Of a stretch of 64,000 nt of DNA, positions 54,576 through 64,000 are shown in pieces (positions within the stretch are counted from its first letter, which is position 1; every line of letters starts with the position of its first letter). The position numbers were made by a program, and so were the translations under genes. The stretch comes from Archivesica marissinica (lineage: Eukaryota > Mollusca > Bivalvia > Venerida > Vesicomyidae). The stretch lies in NCBI GenBank assembly GCA_014843695.1, contig CM026387.1, positions 65,099,708 through 65,163,707 of the forward strand, in the 5' to 3' direction. Under the pieces are notes generated by a model that saw only the letters and a program-made list of their open reading frames with translations, made no database searches and was not told the DNA's origin.

Positions 54576-55350
54576 CATAGCGTCAAACACACACACTCTA
54601 CAATGCTGGGCAGGCGCTACACTTTGTTAATGGGTCAGCACCATAGGAAAAAAGGGCATAAATATATGCTAATGGATCTCTTTGGTACTGGGTAGCTAGC
54701 AATACTAGGCGATGCGACCCCATAACACCGGTATACATATGCAGACTCGTGTAATAGCTGCTTAGCAACACCAAGTACGGGTACGGACCTCGTTGGTAAT
54801 GAGTAGCGAGCAAAGTAGGTGATGTGAACCCACCAGATTATACGTATACATGTAACCTGGTATAACACCTGTTTAGAAACACCAATTATGACTCTCTATG
54901 TTGGCCTGGGTGGACCATACACTTAGTTAACGGGCCACCACCCCTTCGAAAACCACAGAAATACGGTTCCGGACCTCTTTGGTACTGAATAGCGAGCAAA
55001 GTAGGCGATGTGACCACCTGTGGAAGTCGTGATAGCGCAGTGGATGCGCGTTCGCTTCAGGTGCGAAAGGTCCGGAGTTCGAGCCCCACTGGAGCCGTTA
55101 CGATTGTGCCCTTAGGCAAGGCATTTAAATTCCACGTTGCCTCTTCTCTCTCCATCGTGGAGATGGATTCCATCAGGAATTAGGTCTCGAGAGTGATTTA
55201 TATAAGTTGAAATAACTTGTTTCGCAATCGAGATAAAATAAACTTGTATAAACTAAGATGTGACCACACAAGACCGGGTAGCCTGGAATAATAGTTGCTT
55301 AGAAACACCAAACTTGTATGACTCTCTATCTTGTCCACAAGACAGTATAT
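54576..55350. repeat. decayed satellite with a SINE insertion
   Basis: Loose repeats of gagcaaagtaggcgatgtga (54700, 54811, 54996) and gcttagaaacaccaa (54760, 54869, 55288). The non-SINE part of the 373-bp unit belongs to the same old satellite. Confidence 0.7.
55020..55254 (+). mobile_element. SINE type 3, full length
   Basis: Nearly identical to the copy at 51392; target-site duplication gatgtgaccac on both sides, inside the old satellite. Confidence 0.93.
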
Positions 55351-55360
55351 GACAGTTTTC

Positions 55361-55449
55361 GCACTATCCTCCAAAATCTAAAATAACTAATCTCTTCAGG
55401 AGGCGTCGCTCATATGGGCAACCGGTAGCGACGATAAATAAACGTAAAA
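55361..55449 (+). mobile_element. SINE type 2, 3' end only
   Basis: gcactatcctccaaaatcta to gataaataaacgtaaaac; 5'-truncated. Ends about 30 bp before the zinc-finger ORF. Confidence 0.85.
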
Positions 55450-55481
55450 CACACACAGTTCAAGTCACACTAGCCACCACC

Positions 55482-55964
55482 ATGGCTCTGCGACAGTCTA
55501 TCATGTTCAAGTTTATGCAAAGGCCTTCTACCAGGCCTTCTACCAGTCAGTTTCCTGATTACTCTCAGGAGTTCTCATCTGTCAGGTATGACCCTGTTCC
55601 TACAGTTGAGACAAGTGAACCTAAAGACTGTGACATTGCTACTTATGCTTCATATAATGAAAGGCGCACACTGACTAGTGAAAAGAGGTTCAAGATGCTG
55701 ACTAACCGTTACATCCCACCACCTAACTTCCAGTTGCTAGGCAGACCAGACAAGCGTTGTTACCAGAGACGTTTCCAGTCAAGCTGGTTGCAGAGGTATA
55801 GCTGGTTGGAGTATAGTGTGCAAGCTGGTGGAGGTTTCTGCTTACCTTGTATACTGTTTGGTGTTGGTCGTGAGGGTATAGACCTGGGTGTGCTTGTGAG
55901 CAGACCACTCACTAACTTCAAAAAAGCTCTAGAGGAGCTGAAGGCACATGGCACCAAGTTTTAA
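55482..55964 (+). CDS. orphan TTF-type zinc-finger ORF of hAT/ZMYM1 type, truncated
   Basis: A 160-codon ORF with a near-perfect start context (ACCACCATGG). Residues 1-60 are low-complexity and acidic/polar. Residues about 92-157 carry the TTF-type zinc-finger pattern: FQSSWLQRYSWLEYS, then FCLPCILF (C120, C123), then NFKKALEELKAH. This domain sits at the N-terminus of many hAT transposases and of ZMYM1 or 52-kDa-repressor-like proteins, which normally continue for hundreds of residues. Here a TAA follows the zinc finger and no transposase core was seen downstream. It directly follows a truncated SINE tail and lies between the FIG4 and UNC80 starts. Likely a transposon-derived remnant or a short DNA-binding protein; intact reading over 160 codons suggests youth or constraint. 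Confidence 0.6.
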   Translation: MALRQSIMFKFMQRPSTRPSTSQFPDYSQEFSSVRYDPVPTVETSEPKDCDIATYASYNERRTLTSEKRFKMLTNRYIPPPNFQLLGRPDKRCYQRRFQSSWLQRYSWLEYSVQAGGGFCLPCILFGVGREGIDLGVLVSRPLTNFKKALEELKAHGTKF

Positions 55965-56044
55965 CTGGTCATTTCTAGTAATGTGTACATCCACGCTGTT
56001 TTAGCTCGGCCAGCCAATCTCGGCACCCCCATCAGAAAATCCTG

Positions 56045-56245
56045 GGTACACCCCTGAGATGACAGTTCGCACCTGATTTCAATGGTGTGCATACAGTGAA
56101 TGTCATTAGATGACCGTTTTCGCACCTGGTTTCAATGGTGTGCACACAGTAAATGTCATTAGATGACCGTTTTCGCACCTGATTTCAATGGCGTGCCAAC
56201 AGTTAAGGCCATTAGATGACCATATTCAATGGTGTGCACACCGTT
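56045..56245. repeat. 58-bp array, about 3.5 diverged units
   Basis: Unit cgcacctgatttcaatggtg, tgcacacagtaaatgtcatt, agatgaccgtttt. Starts 80 bp after the zinc-finger ORF. Confidence 0.85.
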
Positions 56246-56277
56246 AGGGCTACAATAGTGCTCTATATGATAGTTAT

Positions 56278-56506
56278 GTGGAAGTCGTGATAGTGCAGTG
56301 GATGAGCGTTCGCTTCAGGTGCGAAATGTCCGGAGTTCGAGCCCCGCTGGAGCCGTTACGATTGTGCCCTTAGGCAAGGCATTTAAATTCCACGTTGCCT
56401 CTTCTCTCTCCCTCGTGATCACCATCAGGAATTAGGTCTCGAGAGTGATTAATATAAGTTGAAATAACTTGTTTCGCAATCGAGCTCAAATAAATTTGTA
56501 TAAATA
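56278..56506 (+). mobile_element. SINE type 3, full length with small deletion
   Basis: Head gtggaagtcgtgatagtgca to tail gcaatcgagctcaaataaat; short target-site duplication atagttat. Confidence 0.9.
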
Positions 56507-56764
56507 GTTATCGCATGCATGCAAAACATTGATCTAAGTAGCTGAAATATTAATATAATATTATAAGTAATATGTATGTATATATATGTATACATGCAGG
56601 GCCGTAGCCATGTTTGAAAAAGTTGGGTACGAAATGAAATACGTATGCAGGATTGATAAAAGGCGGCAGGCGTTTGGAGGTGGACGTTTTGCTGCTAGTG
56701 GGTCCGTCCGCGACATGCCTCCTAAGACAATGTAATGGATGTTATTTGAAGAAACAAGCTATTG

Positions 56765-57030
56765 AGCTGTAGTCAACTAAAGGCCTTGTCACAGTTAGAA
56801 AATGTTCAGCTATGCCATTGACATATACTAAAAATAATAAAGGACAAAAAGACTGTGCCGTGGGGAACACCAGCTGTTACACTAACTATATTGGATGCTT
56901 CGGATCCTGCATAAACTAAGATAAAATCGATAACTTTTATTTTGAGTAGGCAAGATAGCAACAATACAACACAAGCTCTGGGTGAGCTTTTGAACCGACT
57001 AGCTATATATAACATAAATAGTGGTAACAC
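56765..57030 (-). pseudogene. decayed reverse-transcriptase core fragment
   Basis: The minus strand reads VSVTAGVPHGTV and then, after a frameshift, LLFLVYVNGIAEH. Together these match the RT block GVPQGSVLGPLLFxxYVNDI of non-LTR retrotransposons. The break lies near 56835-56850. Only this block is recognisable; the YADD box was not found. Confidence 0.6.
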
Positions 57031-57644
57031 TTTATATAATTTGAATCCCTGATAATATAGTATGTATATTTATTATTAATTTGTTTCTTAGATAAATGCT
57101 GAAAAATGTTAAAACATAACTAAGTTATGTGGGTAAGACAAATGTGCTTGTTTGCCATACAGAATATTAACCTAGTAAATCAATGACTTAATTGGTAAGA
57201 CTAATATACGTATATATGGATTAAACAAACATTTTTTACAGGAACATCTTTTTTAAAAAAATAAATAATAATCATCATTTATATAAAAGATATTTTCAGT
57301 TTCAATGGAAATTGAGCTTATTTTACGTCATTTGTTTTCGAGTGCTTACGATTAAAACATAGATCTATCAATGTTCATTAATTATTTAAACACTAGATAA
57401 TAATTTATGGCAATTACTACCATAGTGATTAAGTTTTAAATGTAGGCATCCATGTCAGAGGCGGTTGAATATGCTATAGATATATCATCTATATTCCCAT
57501 TGGTCAGTCGAGCGAGTCTGTCTGGCCTTGTCCAATCAAATAGCACATTTTCTAAGAGTCGAATTAATTAATTAATATACAAGCCGTTTAGTTGCTACGT
57601 GAGCACGTTTTAGAACGACATCTTTATTTTTATTTATGTTGATT
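57031..57644. other. UNC80 distal 5' flank, nothing assigned
   Basis: Very AT-rich, with no clear gene, array or promoter motif. Confidence 0.45.
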
Positions 57645-57760
57645 AAGCATTTATTTAGCGTCGTCTCATGAGTAGATGTCAAGAGCCTATTAAAATAAAA
57701 TTATTCGTTGGAGGATGGTACATGATCATTCTCAATTCCAGAGTATCATCCGTAGCAAAC
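57645..57760 (-). mobile_element. very old type 2 SINE remnant
   Basis: catttatttagcgtcgtctc, atgagtagatgtcaagagcc, then ttggaggatggtacatgatc and attccagagt follow the order of the type 2 3' half (minus strand) with many changes. Lies about 360 bp upstream of the UNC80 ATG. Confidence 0.5.
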
Positions 57761-58117
57761 ACATTCATTGATGAACGCTAACTTTACATTTAACCACGGT
57801 GCTAAGGTACCACCCTTGAATGACACTCCAATTATTATCAAGGCTATGCATGCTTTAGTCGCTCCTTTATGGATATTTATTTACACTGAACATGAAGAGT
57901 ACACATGTCTATCTGGTAAATATCGGGAACTGACTATATATTTAATGAATGAAAGTCACGTGAATTTTTCACCATCCAATCAAAACAACGGTTTCTGATT
58001 CTGCTGCTGGAATAAACATGGCTGCCAATGAAAGGAAAAGAACAGATGTGAACATTTGGAGATATTTTATCGTATCGTGGACACTTTCAATGCAATAATA
58101 ATCATAACTAATTAATC
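57761..58117 (+). promoter_or_regulatory. UNC80 5' flank, probable promoter and 5' UTR
   Basis: By position it must contain the UNC80 transcription start or the splice site of a leader exon. It holds the possible uORF at 58018-58098. No distinct core-promoter motif was recognised. Confidence 0.35.
58018..58098 (+). CDS. possible 26-codon upstream ORF of UNC80
   Basis: An ATG in good context (AAACATGGCTG) opens a 26-codon frame (MAANERKRTD...) that stops 19 bp before the UNC80 ATG, in a different frame. If the UNC80 mRNA starts upstream of 58018, this would be a translated uORF. The transcription start is unknown, so it may lie outside the mRNA. No homologue is recognised. Confidence 0.25.
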   Translation: MAANERKRTDVNIWRYFIVSWTLSMQ

Positions 58118-58209
58118 ATGCCGAAGAGGAAGTCGCAGTCGGGGGACGACATGGATAATGACTTGTCTGTACCATTACCAATGCAGACGTTTTTCTGGAG
58201 ACAGACAAG
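58118..58209 (+). CDS. UNC80: UNC80 exon 1 (start codon)
   Basis: UNC80 is the large scaffold subunit of the NALCN sodium-leak channel complex at the neuronal plasma membrane, linking the channel to UNC79. The 30 codons begin MPKRKSQSGDD and end VPLPMQTFFWRQT; the family start is MxKRKS...PLPxQTFxWRQTS. The donor ACAAG|gtgcac leaves AG, which is completed by T of exon 2 to Ser, giving WRQTSPF. The gene is over 3000 residues in vertebrates, so only the very start is here. It is transcribed divergently from FIG4, with start codons 5.0 kb apart. Confidence 0.93.
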
Positions 58210-59505
58210 GTGCACCCATTTTAATAAACTACATCTACATAATTTACATTTACAATATTTATGTGAATTTAGACTGAGCCTCTTGTGTCCCATATCTGTT
58301 TGCATTTACATGATACTCCTAACATTCAATACCGAGTATGGGAGGTGCTTATCATGGACATGTCAGGGCCGTAGCTAGTCTACATAAAATATTTTTCTGT
58401 TATTTCGATGTCTTATCGTTAAAGCTCATTTTCGCACTGATCTGATGGAGGGATTTCTTACCAATATTTTGAAGCTTTTCGGACATGAACGGTTATAAAT
58501 GTGTGCATTGGTGTTAAGAATAATATATCCTAAATATAGATATTAAGAACATTTAAAATATATTGTCTAAACATTGTGCATATCATTTAGCTGTTTGAAG
58601 TAGACAGGTGAGATTCTCCCATTTTTTCCGCGCAGTATTCACAAAAGAAATATATTTAGTACATTTCATGCGTATGAACAATTGTATATTAAACAAAATC
58701 TTATTTGGTTCACCGTAATGGCACGGAGATAAATCTTGTAAACATTTTCGTCTAATGATTTCTATTTTTCGCAATAATCAAATATTCAAAATGGACGATT
58801 TGGAATGGCGAAACTCTGCCATGAAATTTAAGCGTTTGATTTCTTGCATAATATTGTGTCAAGAGACGTTATAGCACAGGAACTTGAAATTTTATCCATA
58901 AGCCACCAACTGTCTCGTACCTCTATCCTAGGACACCCCCCTCTTTCAAGTTCCTGTGGTTATAGACTGTGCAGAATTCAAACAACGATATGTGTGTTGA
59001 TCTTGTTAACAATTTTAATTTATAAAAACAACTTTTTAGAATATAAAATATGCTACGCGTAATTGAGGTTTAGCGTTTAGACGTTGAAAAATACCTGGAG
59101 AGTAAAATGTCACATTTTTCAAGTCTAAATATTTGTTAAAAATGTCATTAATTGAGACAGAGTGTGTTAGAAATAACTAGGGCCTACATAGTAAGATTAA
59201 AACAGTCATGAGTGGTACAGTGGCAGCCGTTCAGCAAATATGGTCCAAACATGGACTGGACTGTACATAGCAGGAAGACTAATCTTTCAGATTACTCAAT
59301 TATGAATTTGTTATGAAAATTAAACAATGGATTGTGACTGTTTTGATCTTTATTTTTGTTTTATGACTTTTTGTTTGATGACAGAAAATAAGATGTCTAC
59401 TCTTGACAAATCTTTTTCACTCACAATGCCTTACTCATGGCCACAGAAGTTTGGGTTCTGGACAAATGGTTTTGGGTTCAAGAACACTATGATGTACACA
59501 GGCAC
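58210..59505. other. UNC80 intron 1, first part
   Basis: No gene seen. One perfect 15-bp hairpin: cacaggaacttgaaa (about 58876) and tttcaagttcctgtg (about 58947), about 57 bp apart. Confidence 0.5.
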
Positions 59506-60108
59506 TTGGCGTGGACCTAGGACACAATAATGGAGAACATAGCCCCCCCATGACCAGATCTGTCCCATATATCTACAGAAATGGAAATTTGCCATCAAAA
59601 TGGTCTTATACCAACATGAATGTGCATGTGCACAATATACAAATAACACACATATTTATGATACTAGTATGGTCCGCCTCCGTGGTCGAGTGGTTAAGGT
59701 CGCTGACTTGTATACCACTGTAACCTATCATCACTGATGGTCACAGGTTCGAGCCCCGCTCAGGCCGTGTCTCATTTATATGAAAAAGTTGGCAGTTTCT
59801 TACGGAGGTTGGTGCACCCAAGTACTGGTTAACCGCTGGAGCCTGCCCAGGAAAGGTGTTAGGTAAACTGCCCGCCGGCGATATAGCCCAAAATGGTGCT
59901 GATGCAGGCGTAAAACCCGAATCATAACATATAAAAAAAATATAAGATACTATAGTAGTAATAGTACATGGTGTAGTATCATAAATATGTGTATTATTTG
60001 TTTATTAATATTTCCATTTCTGTAGATATATTGGGGAAGATCTTGTCATGAGTGGATCAGGGGGGGGGGGTTATGTTCTCCTTTATTATATCCTAGGTCC
60101 ATGCCAAA
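59506..60108. mobile_element. imperfect inverted repeat enclosing a SINE
   Basis: Left arm 59506-59588 (gcgtggacctaggacacaat, ggagaacatagcccccccat, tctacagaaatggaaat) is matched in reverse by 60013-60108 (atttccatttctgtagatat, ggttatgttctcctttatta, cctaggtccatgcc). The arms are about 80-95 bp with gaps; the spacer holds the SINE at 59672. Probably a foldback element. Confidence 0.65.
59672..59921 (+). mobile_element. SINE type 1, full-length reference copy
   Basis: Head gtccgcctccgtggtcgagt, B box aggttcgagcccc, body aaaagttggcagtttcttac and gagcctgcccaggaaaggtg, tail gatgcaggcgtaaaacccga. The head resembles a type-II tRNA (Leu/Ser) with extra bases. Possible target-site duplication gatacta(ta)gta. 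Confidence 0.95.
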
Positions 60109-60114
60109 CGGTCT

Positions 60115-62150
60115 TGGGGAACTATTCCTTGACACAGGGTCAGGGATAACTACTCCTGCACACAGGGTCAGGGATAACTACTCCTGCACACAGGGTCAGG
60201 GATAACTACTCCTGGACACAGGGTCAGGGATAACTACTTCTGGACACAGGGTCATGGATAACTACTCCTGGACACAGGGTCAGGGATAACTACTCCTGGA
60301 CACAGGGTCAGGGATAACTACTCCTGGACACAGGGTCAGGGAAAACTACTCCTGGACACAGGGTCAGTAATAACTACTCCTGGACACAGGGTCAGGGATA
60401 ACTACTTCTGGACACAGGGTCATGGATAACTACTCCTGAACACAGGGTCAGGGATAACTACTTCTGGACGCAGGGTCAGGGATAACTACTCCTGAACACA
60501 GGGTCAGGGATAACTACTTCTGGACACAGGGTCAGGGATAACTACTCCTGGACACAGGATCAGGGATAACTACTCCTGGACACAGGGTCAGGGATAACTA
60601 CTCCTGAACACAGGGTCAGGGATAACTACTCCTGGACACAGGGTCAGGGATAACTACTCCTGGACACAGGGTCAAGGATAACTACTCCTGCACACAGGGT
60701 CAGGGATAACTACTTCTGGACACAGGGTCAGCTATAACTACTCCTGGACACAGGGTCATGGATAACTACTTCTGGACACAGGGTCAGGGATAACTACTCC
60801 TGGACACAGGGTCAGGGATAACTACTCCTGGATACAGGGTCAGGGATAACTACTCCTGGACACAGGGATAACTACTCCTGGACACAGGGTCAGGGATAAC
60901 TACTCCTGGATACAGGGTCAGGGATAACTACTCCTGGACACAACGTCAGGGATAACTACTCCTGGACACAGGGTCAGGGATAACTTCTCCTGGACACAAT
61001 GTCAGGGATAACTACTCCTGGACACAGGGTCAGAGATAACTACTCCTGGACACAGGGTCAGGGATAACTACTCCTGGACACAGGGTCATGGATAACTACT
61101 CCTGGACACAGGGTCAGGGATAACTACTCCTGGACACAGGGTCAGGGATAACTACTCCTGGACACAGGGTCATGGATAACTACTCCTGGACACAGGGTCA
61201 TGGATAACTACTCCTGGACACAGGGTCAGGGATAACTACTCCTGGACACAGGGTCAGGGATAACTACTCCTGGACACAACGTCAGGGATAACTACTCCTG
61301 GACACAGGGTCAGGGATAACTACTCCTGGACACAGGGTCAGGGATAACTACTCCTGGACACAGGGTCAGGGATAACTACTCCTGGACACAACGTCAGGGA
61401 TAACTACTCCTGGACACAACGTCAGGGATAACTACTCCTGGACACAGGGTCAGGGATAACTACTCCTGGACACAGGGTCAGGGATAACTACTCCTGGACA
61501 CAGGGTCAGGGATAACTACTCATGGACACAGGGTCAGGGATAACTACTCCTGGACACAGGGTCAGGGATAACTACTCTTGGACACAGGGTCAGGGATAAC
61601 TACTCCTGGACACAACGTCAGGGATAACTACTCCTGGACACAACGTCAGGGATAACTACTCCTGGACACAGGGTCAGGGATAACTACTCCTGGACACAGG
61701 GTCAGGGATAACTACTCATGGACACAGGGTCAGGGATAACTACTCCTAGACACAGGGTCAGGGATAACTACTCATGGACACAGGGTCAGGGATAACTACT
61801 CCTGGACACAGGGTCAGGGATAACTACTCCTAGACACAGGGTCAGGGATAACTACTCCTAGACACAGGGTCAGGGATAACTACTCCTGGACACAGGGTCA
61901 GGGATAACTACTCCTAGACACAGGGTCAGGGATAACTACTCATGGACACAGGGTCAGGGATAACTACTCATGGACACAGGGTCAGGGATAACTACTCCTA
62001 GACACAGGGTCAGGGATAACTACTCCTAGACACAGGGTCAGGGATAACTACTCATGGACACAGGGTCAGGGATAACTACTCATGGACACAGGGTCAGGGA
62101 TAACTACTCCTGGACACAGGGTCAGGGATAACTACTCCTAGACACAGGGC
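60115..62150. repeat. 28-bp array, about 72 units
   Basis: Unit ctcctggacacagggtcagg gataacta. Variants: cacaacgtc for cacagggtc, tcatggac, tcctagac (clustered toward the right end). UNC80 intron 1. Confidence 0.97.
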
Positions 62151-62182
62151 TGTATCAAACTTTCTGCAAATGTAAGACATAC

Positions 62183-62285
62183 CTCTGAGCTGATCATTAC
62201 TTGTCATTCCAGCTGAGATCGCCATCCAACTCAGAAAAATACTGCCATCACATGTTTCCTTATATGTACACACGTGTAATACAAC
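62183..62285 (-). other. candidate unassigned exon inside UNC80 intron 1
   Basis: The minus strand has a good acceptor (gattcctttcag), 34 open codons (VVLHVCTYKETCDGS, IFLSWMAISAGMTSNDQLR) and a good donor (AGAG|gtatgt). Composition looks coding, but no family is recognised and no partner exon was found. The 28-bp array starts about 30 bp past the donor. It could be chance, an exon of a nested antisense gene, or an old duplicate. Confidence 0.3.
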
Positions 62286-62374
62286 CTGAAAGGAATCTGA
62301 TTGGTTGAGAGAATAATCTGTATAAATTATATGCAAAAATATGATTAAAACGAGCACTATATGGTAATGTGATA

Positions 62375-62535
62375 AAAGAATCTTACACTCGTGATTTCAC
62401 GCTATACTTGTATAATATTTTACGTAACTCGTTTTGAAATTTCGCTATTAAAAAAACTTGCCAACAAGCTCGCTTAATAGCAAAACGAGTCTCATAAAAT
62501 ATGGTATGAAATCAACACTTGTGTAAGATTGTATA
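62375..62535. mobile_element. foldback MITE-like element
   Basis: gaatcttacactcgtgattt at the left pairs imperfectly with aaatcaacacttgtgtaaga at the right, and inner motifs aactcgttttg and caaaacgagt also pair. About 160 bp, 50 bp upstream of UNC80 exon 2. Confidence 0.6.
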
Positions 62536-62586
62536 TTTATCAATGTTATATAATCTTGAATCGTGAATTTTCTGTTTATGTTTCAG

Positions 62587-62635
62587 TCCATTTATTCGTC
62601 CTAAGCTAGGGAAGCTATGTGATGCCTCATGCATT
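62587..62635 (+). CDS. UNC80: UNC80 exon 2 (49-bp)
   Basis: Acceptor atgtttcag, then T completing Ser and 16 codons reading PFIRPKLGKLCDASCI, ending in a perfect gtaagt donor, phase 0. Family sequence here is SAFLRPKLGKxxEASC. Exon 3 was not found before 64000. Confidence 0.93.
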
Positions 62636-62698
62636 GTAAGTATATTTCATCAATAGATGGAAGCCTTGTGATGCTCTAATAGCTCTATGCATAGTATG

Positions 62699-62934
62699 TT
62701 AACCCATTCAACACCAAGTAACTGACATAGACTGGTGCATGATATTTTTAGACCAATAAATTAATAAGAAATTACATTTGGACCAGTTCATTTATGTAAA
62801 TGGGTAATTTTGTCTAAAAACAGTAATATTACTGGCAAAAAGTGCAGATCCTGATGAGACGTGTGAGGCAGATCATCTGGTTATCTACACTTTTTGTAAG
62901 CCTATTTAATGGTCTGTTGTGTTGACAGGGTTAA
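62699..62934. mobile_element. piggyBac-like MITE, copy 4
   Basis: Same orientation as 29063: TTAACCCATTCAACACCA at the left and gtgttgacagggttaa at the right; the inner palindrome is partly decayed (gagacgtgtgaggcagatca). Lies 64 bp past UNC80 exon 2. Confidence 0.78.
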
Positions 62935-63084
62935 CAGGTTTAGAAATCTTAGAATTAGTTGATCGATGCTTCTCATGTCCACGTGATTTACAGTTTGGCC
63001 AATAGTGTTTGGTAATAATTATGAGCTTAGAAAGAGGTTTTCAACATGTACATACAGGGTACTGTGTTGAACTCCAAATTTATC
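62935..63084. other. UNC80 intron 2 spacer, nothing assigned
   Basis: No coding or repeat signal. Confidence 0.45.
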
Positions 63085-63435
63085 CCTAATTCAGTAACAA
63101 TGTCTCCCCAATTTACTAACAATATCTCCCTAATTCAGTAACAATGTCTCCCTAATTCAGTAACAATGTCTCCCCAATTTACTAACAATATCTCCCTAAT
63201 TCACTAACAATGTCTCCCTAATTCACTAATAATGTCTCCCTAATTCACTAAACAATGTCTCCCTAATTCACTAAACAATGTCTCCCTAATTTACTAACAA
63301 TGCCTCCCTAATTCACTAACAATGTCTCCTTAATTTACTAACAATGTCTCCCTAAGTCACTAACAATATCTCACTAATTCACTAACAATGCCTCCCTAAT
63401 TCACTAACAATGTCTCCCTAATTCACTAACAATTT
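63085..63435. repeat. 22-bp array, about 16 units
   Basis: Unit actaacaatgtctccctaat with tc; variants caatatc, aacaatgcc and an extra a. Confidence 0.95.
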
Positions 63436-64000
63436 CTCCTTAGTTTGAAAGTCTCACGATATATGACACTAATTAAGAAATATTAGAAGCTTTATAAAGA
63501 CGGAAAACGGCATTTAGATAGGAAAATAGATACATGTAAATAGGGATTTGACATACCCGGTACACTACATGTACATGTATATAGACCACAGAAAAATCAC
63601 ATGTATATAGACCACAGAAAAATAGATTTTCTCTGCCATAGATAACAGGATTTCTGCTATAGGGTAAATTATCGGCTATTGTCTATCCGTTGGTGTCGAT
63701 AAGCACATTGCCTCTTAAAGACACAATAATATTTCGAATTTGTATAAAAGCATGAATAGAAAGCAATCAGATTGCTTTAAGCCGTCCAAAAAATATACAT
63801 TTTAGCGTTTGTGAATTTGTGATAATATGAAAGCACTATAATTATCAAACTAAGAGGGCAACAACCAAGATTTTTGCGAATAAAAGTGAGTTTCCCTGCG
63901 TAAAATGCCATTTTCGGTGAACAAATATATCCCAAACTCTATATCGTTGTGAAATATAAAACACTGAGCCACCTGGTGGTACCTTACACATACATAACTT
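63436..64000. other. right-hand end of window, UNC80 intron 2
   Basis: Holds one direct repeat, acatgtatatagaccacaga then aaaat, at about 63571-63590 and 63599-63618. No UNC80 exon 3 seen. Confidence 0.5.

Noticed and set aside
57768..57998. 76-codon plus-strand ORF upstream of UNC80
   Set aside because: No splice logic or homology; composition like the flanking AT-rich DNA.
58108..58305. Minus-strand ORF opposite UNC80 exon 1
   Set aside because: Shadow of the UNC80 coding exon and its intron.
59327..59530. 67-codon plus-strand ORF
   Set aside because: Runs into one arm of an inverted repeat; no recognised domain.

Overview
The window is animal nuclear DNA: spliced genes with GT-AG introns, tRNA-headed SINEs, LINE remnants, MITEs and very long tandem arrays. 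The protein sequences, SINE types and AT-rich repetitive introns suggest a bivalve mollusc or another lophotrochozoan; this is inference, and no species is claimed.

Two conserved genes lie head to head. FIG4 (SAC-domain polyphosphoinositide phosphatase) is on the minus strand. Its start codon is at 53071, and 15 coding exons were located by hand down to 6255, giving 570 complete codons. All 14 internal junctions keep the reading frame. The catalytic CX5RT motif is in exon 13 (10101-10236), and the C-terminal third lies left of position 1. UNC80 (NALCN sodium-leak channel subunit) is on the plus strand, with exon 1 at 58118-58209 and exon 2 at 62587-62635; the rest is right of the window. Between the two starts lie a 373-bp tandem repeat carrying a SINE tail, SINE copies, an orphan TTF-type zinc-finger ORF of hAT/ZMYM1 type (55482-55964) and a decayed reverse transcriptase fragment.

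More than half of the window is tandem array, mostly inside FIG4 introns, with a different unit in nearly every intron. Layout from left to right: 42-bp array (1-4955), 22-bp array (5405-6172), exons 15 and 14, 40-bp array (7596-8990), exons 13 and 12, 20-22-bp array (11607-17770), exon 11 with an abutting array (18930-21440), exon 10 with a 73-bp array (22183-23098), a 38-bp array, a 43-bp array (23925-28006) abutting exon 9, exon 8 with a 44-bp array (29699-30530), exons 7, 6 and 5, an 80-bp array (37310-39048) abutting exon 4, exon 3, an 8-kb 22-bp array (42120-50205), and exons 2 and 1. In UNC80 intron 1 there is a 28-bp array (60115-62150).

The most unusual observation is that four FIG4 arrays are built from exon edges. 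In the arrays beside exons 4 and 9, each unit copies the last 48 or about 17 coding bases plus the 5' splice site. In the arrays beside exons 8 and 11, each unit copies the 3' splice-site region. This places roughly 23 and 95 decoy donors, and about 19 and 100 decoy acceptors, beside four real exon ends of one housekeeping gene.

Retroelements fall into at least five tRNA-headed SINE types, two of which share a 3' tail. Many copies have visible target-site duplications, some inside the arrays. TTAA-flanked piggyBac-like MITEs, a hAT-like MITE and long palindromes are also present.
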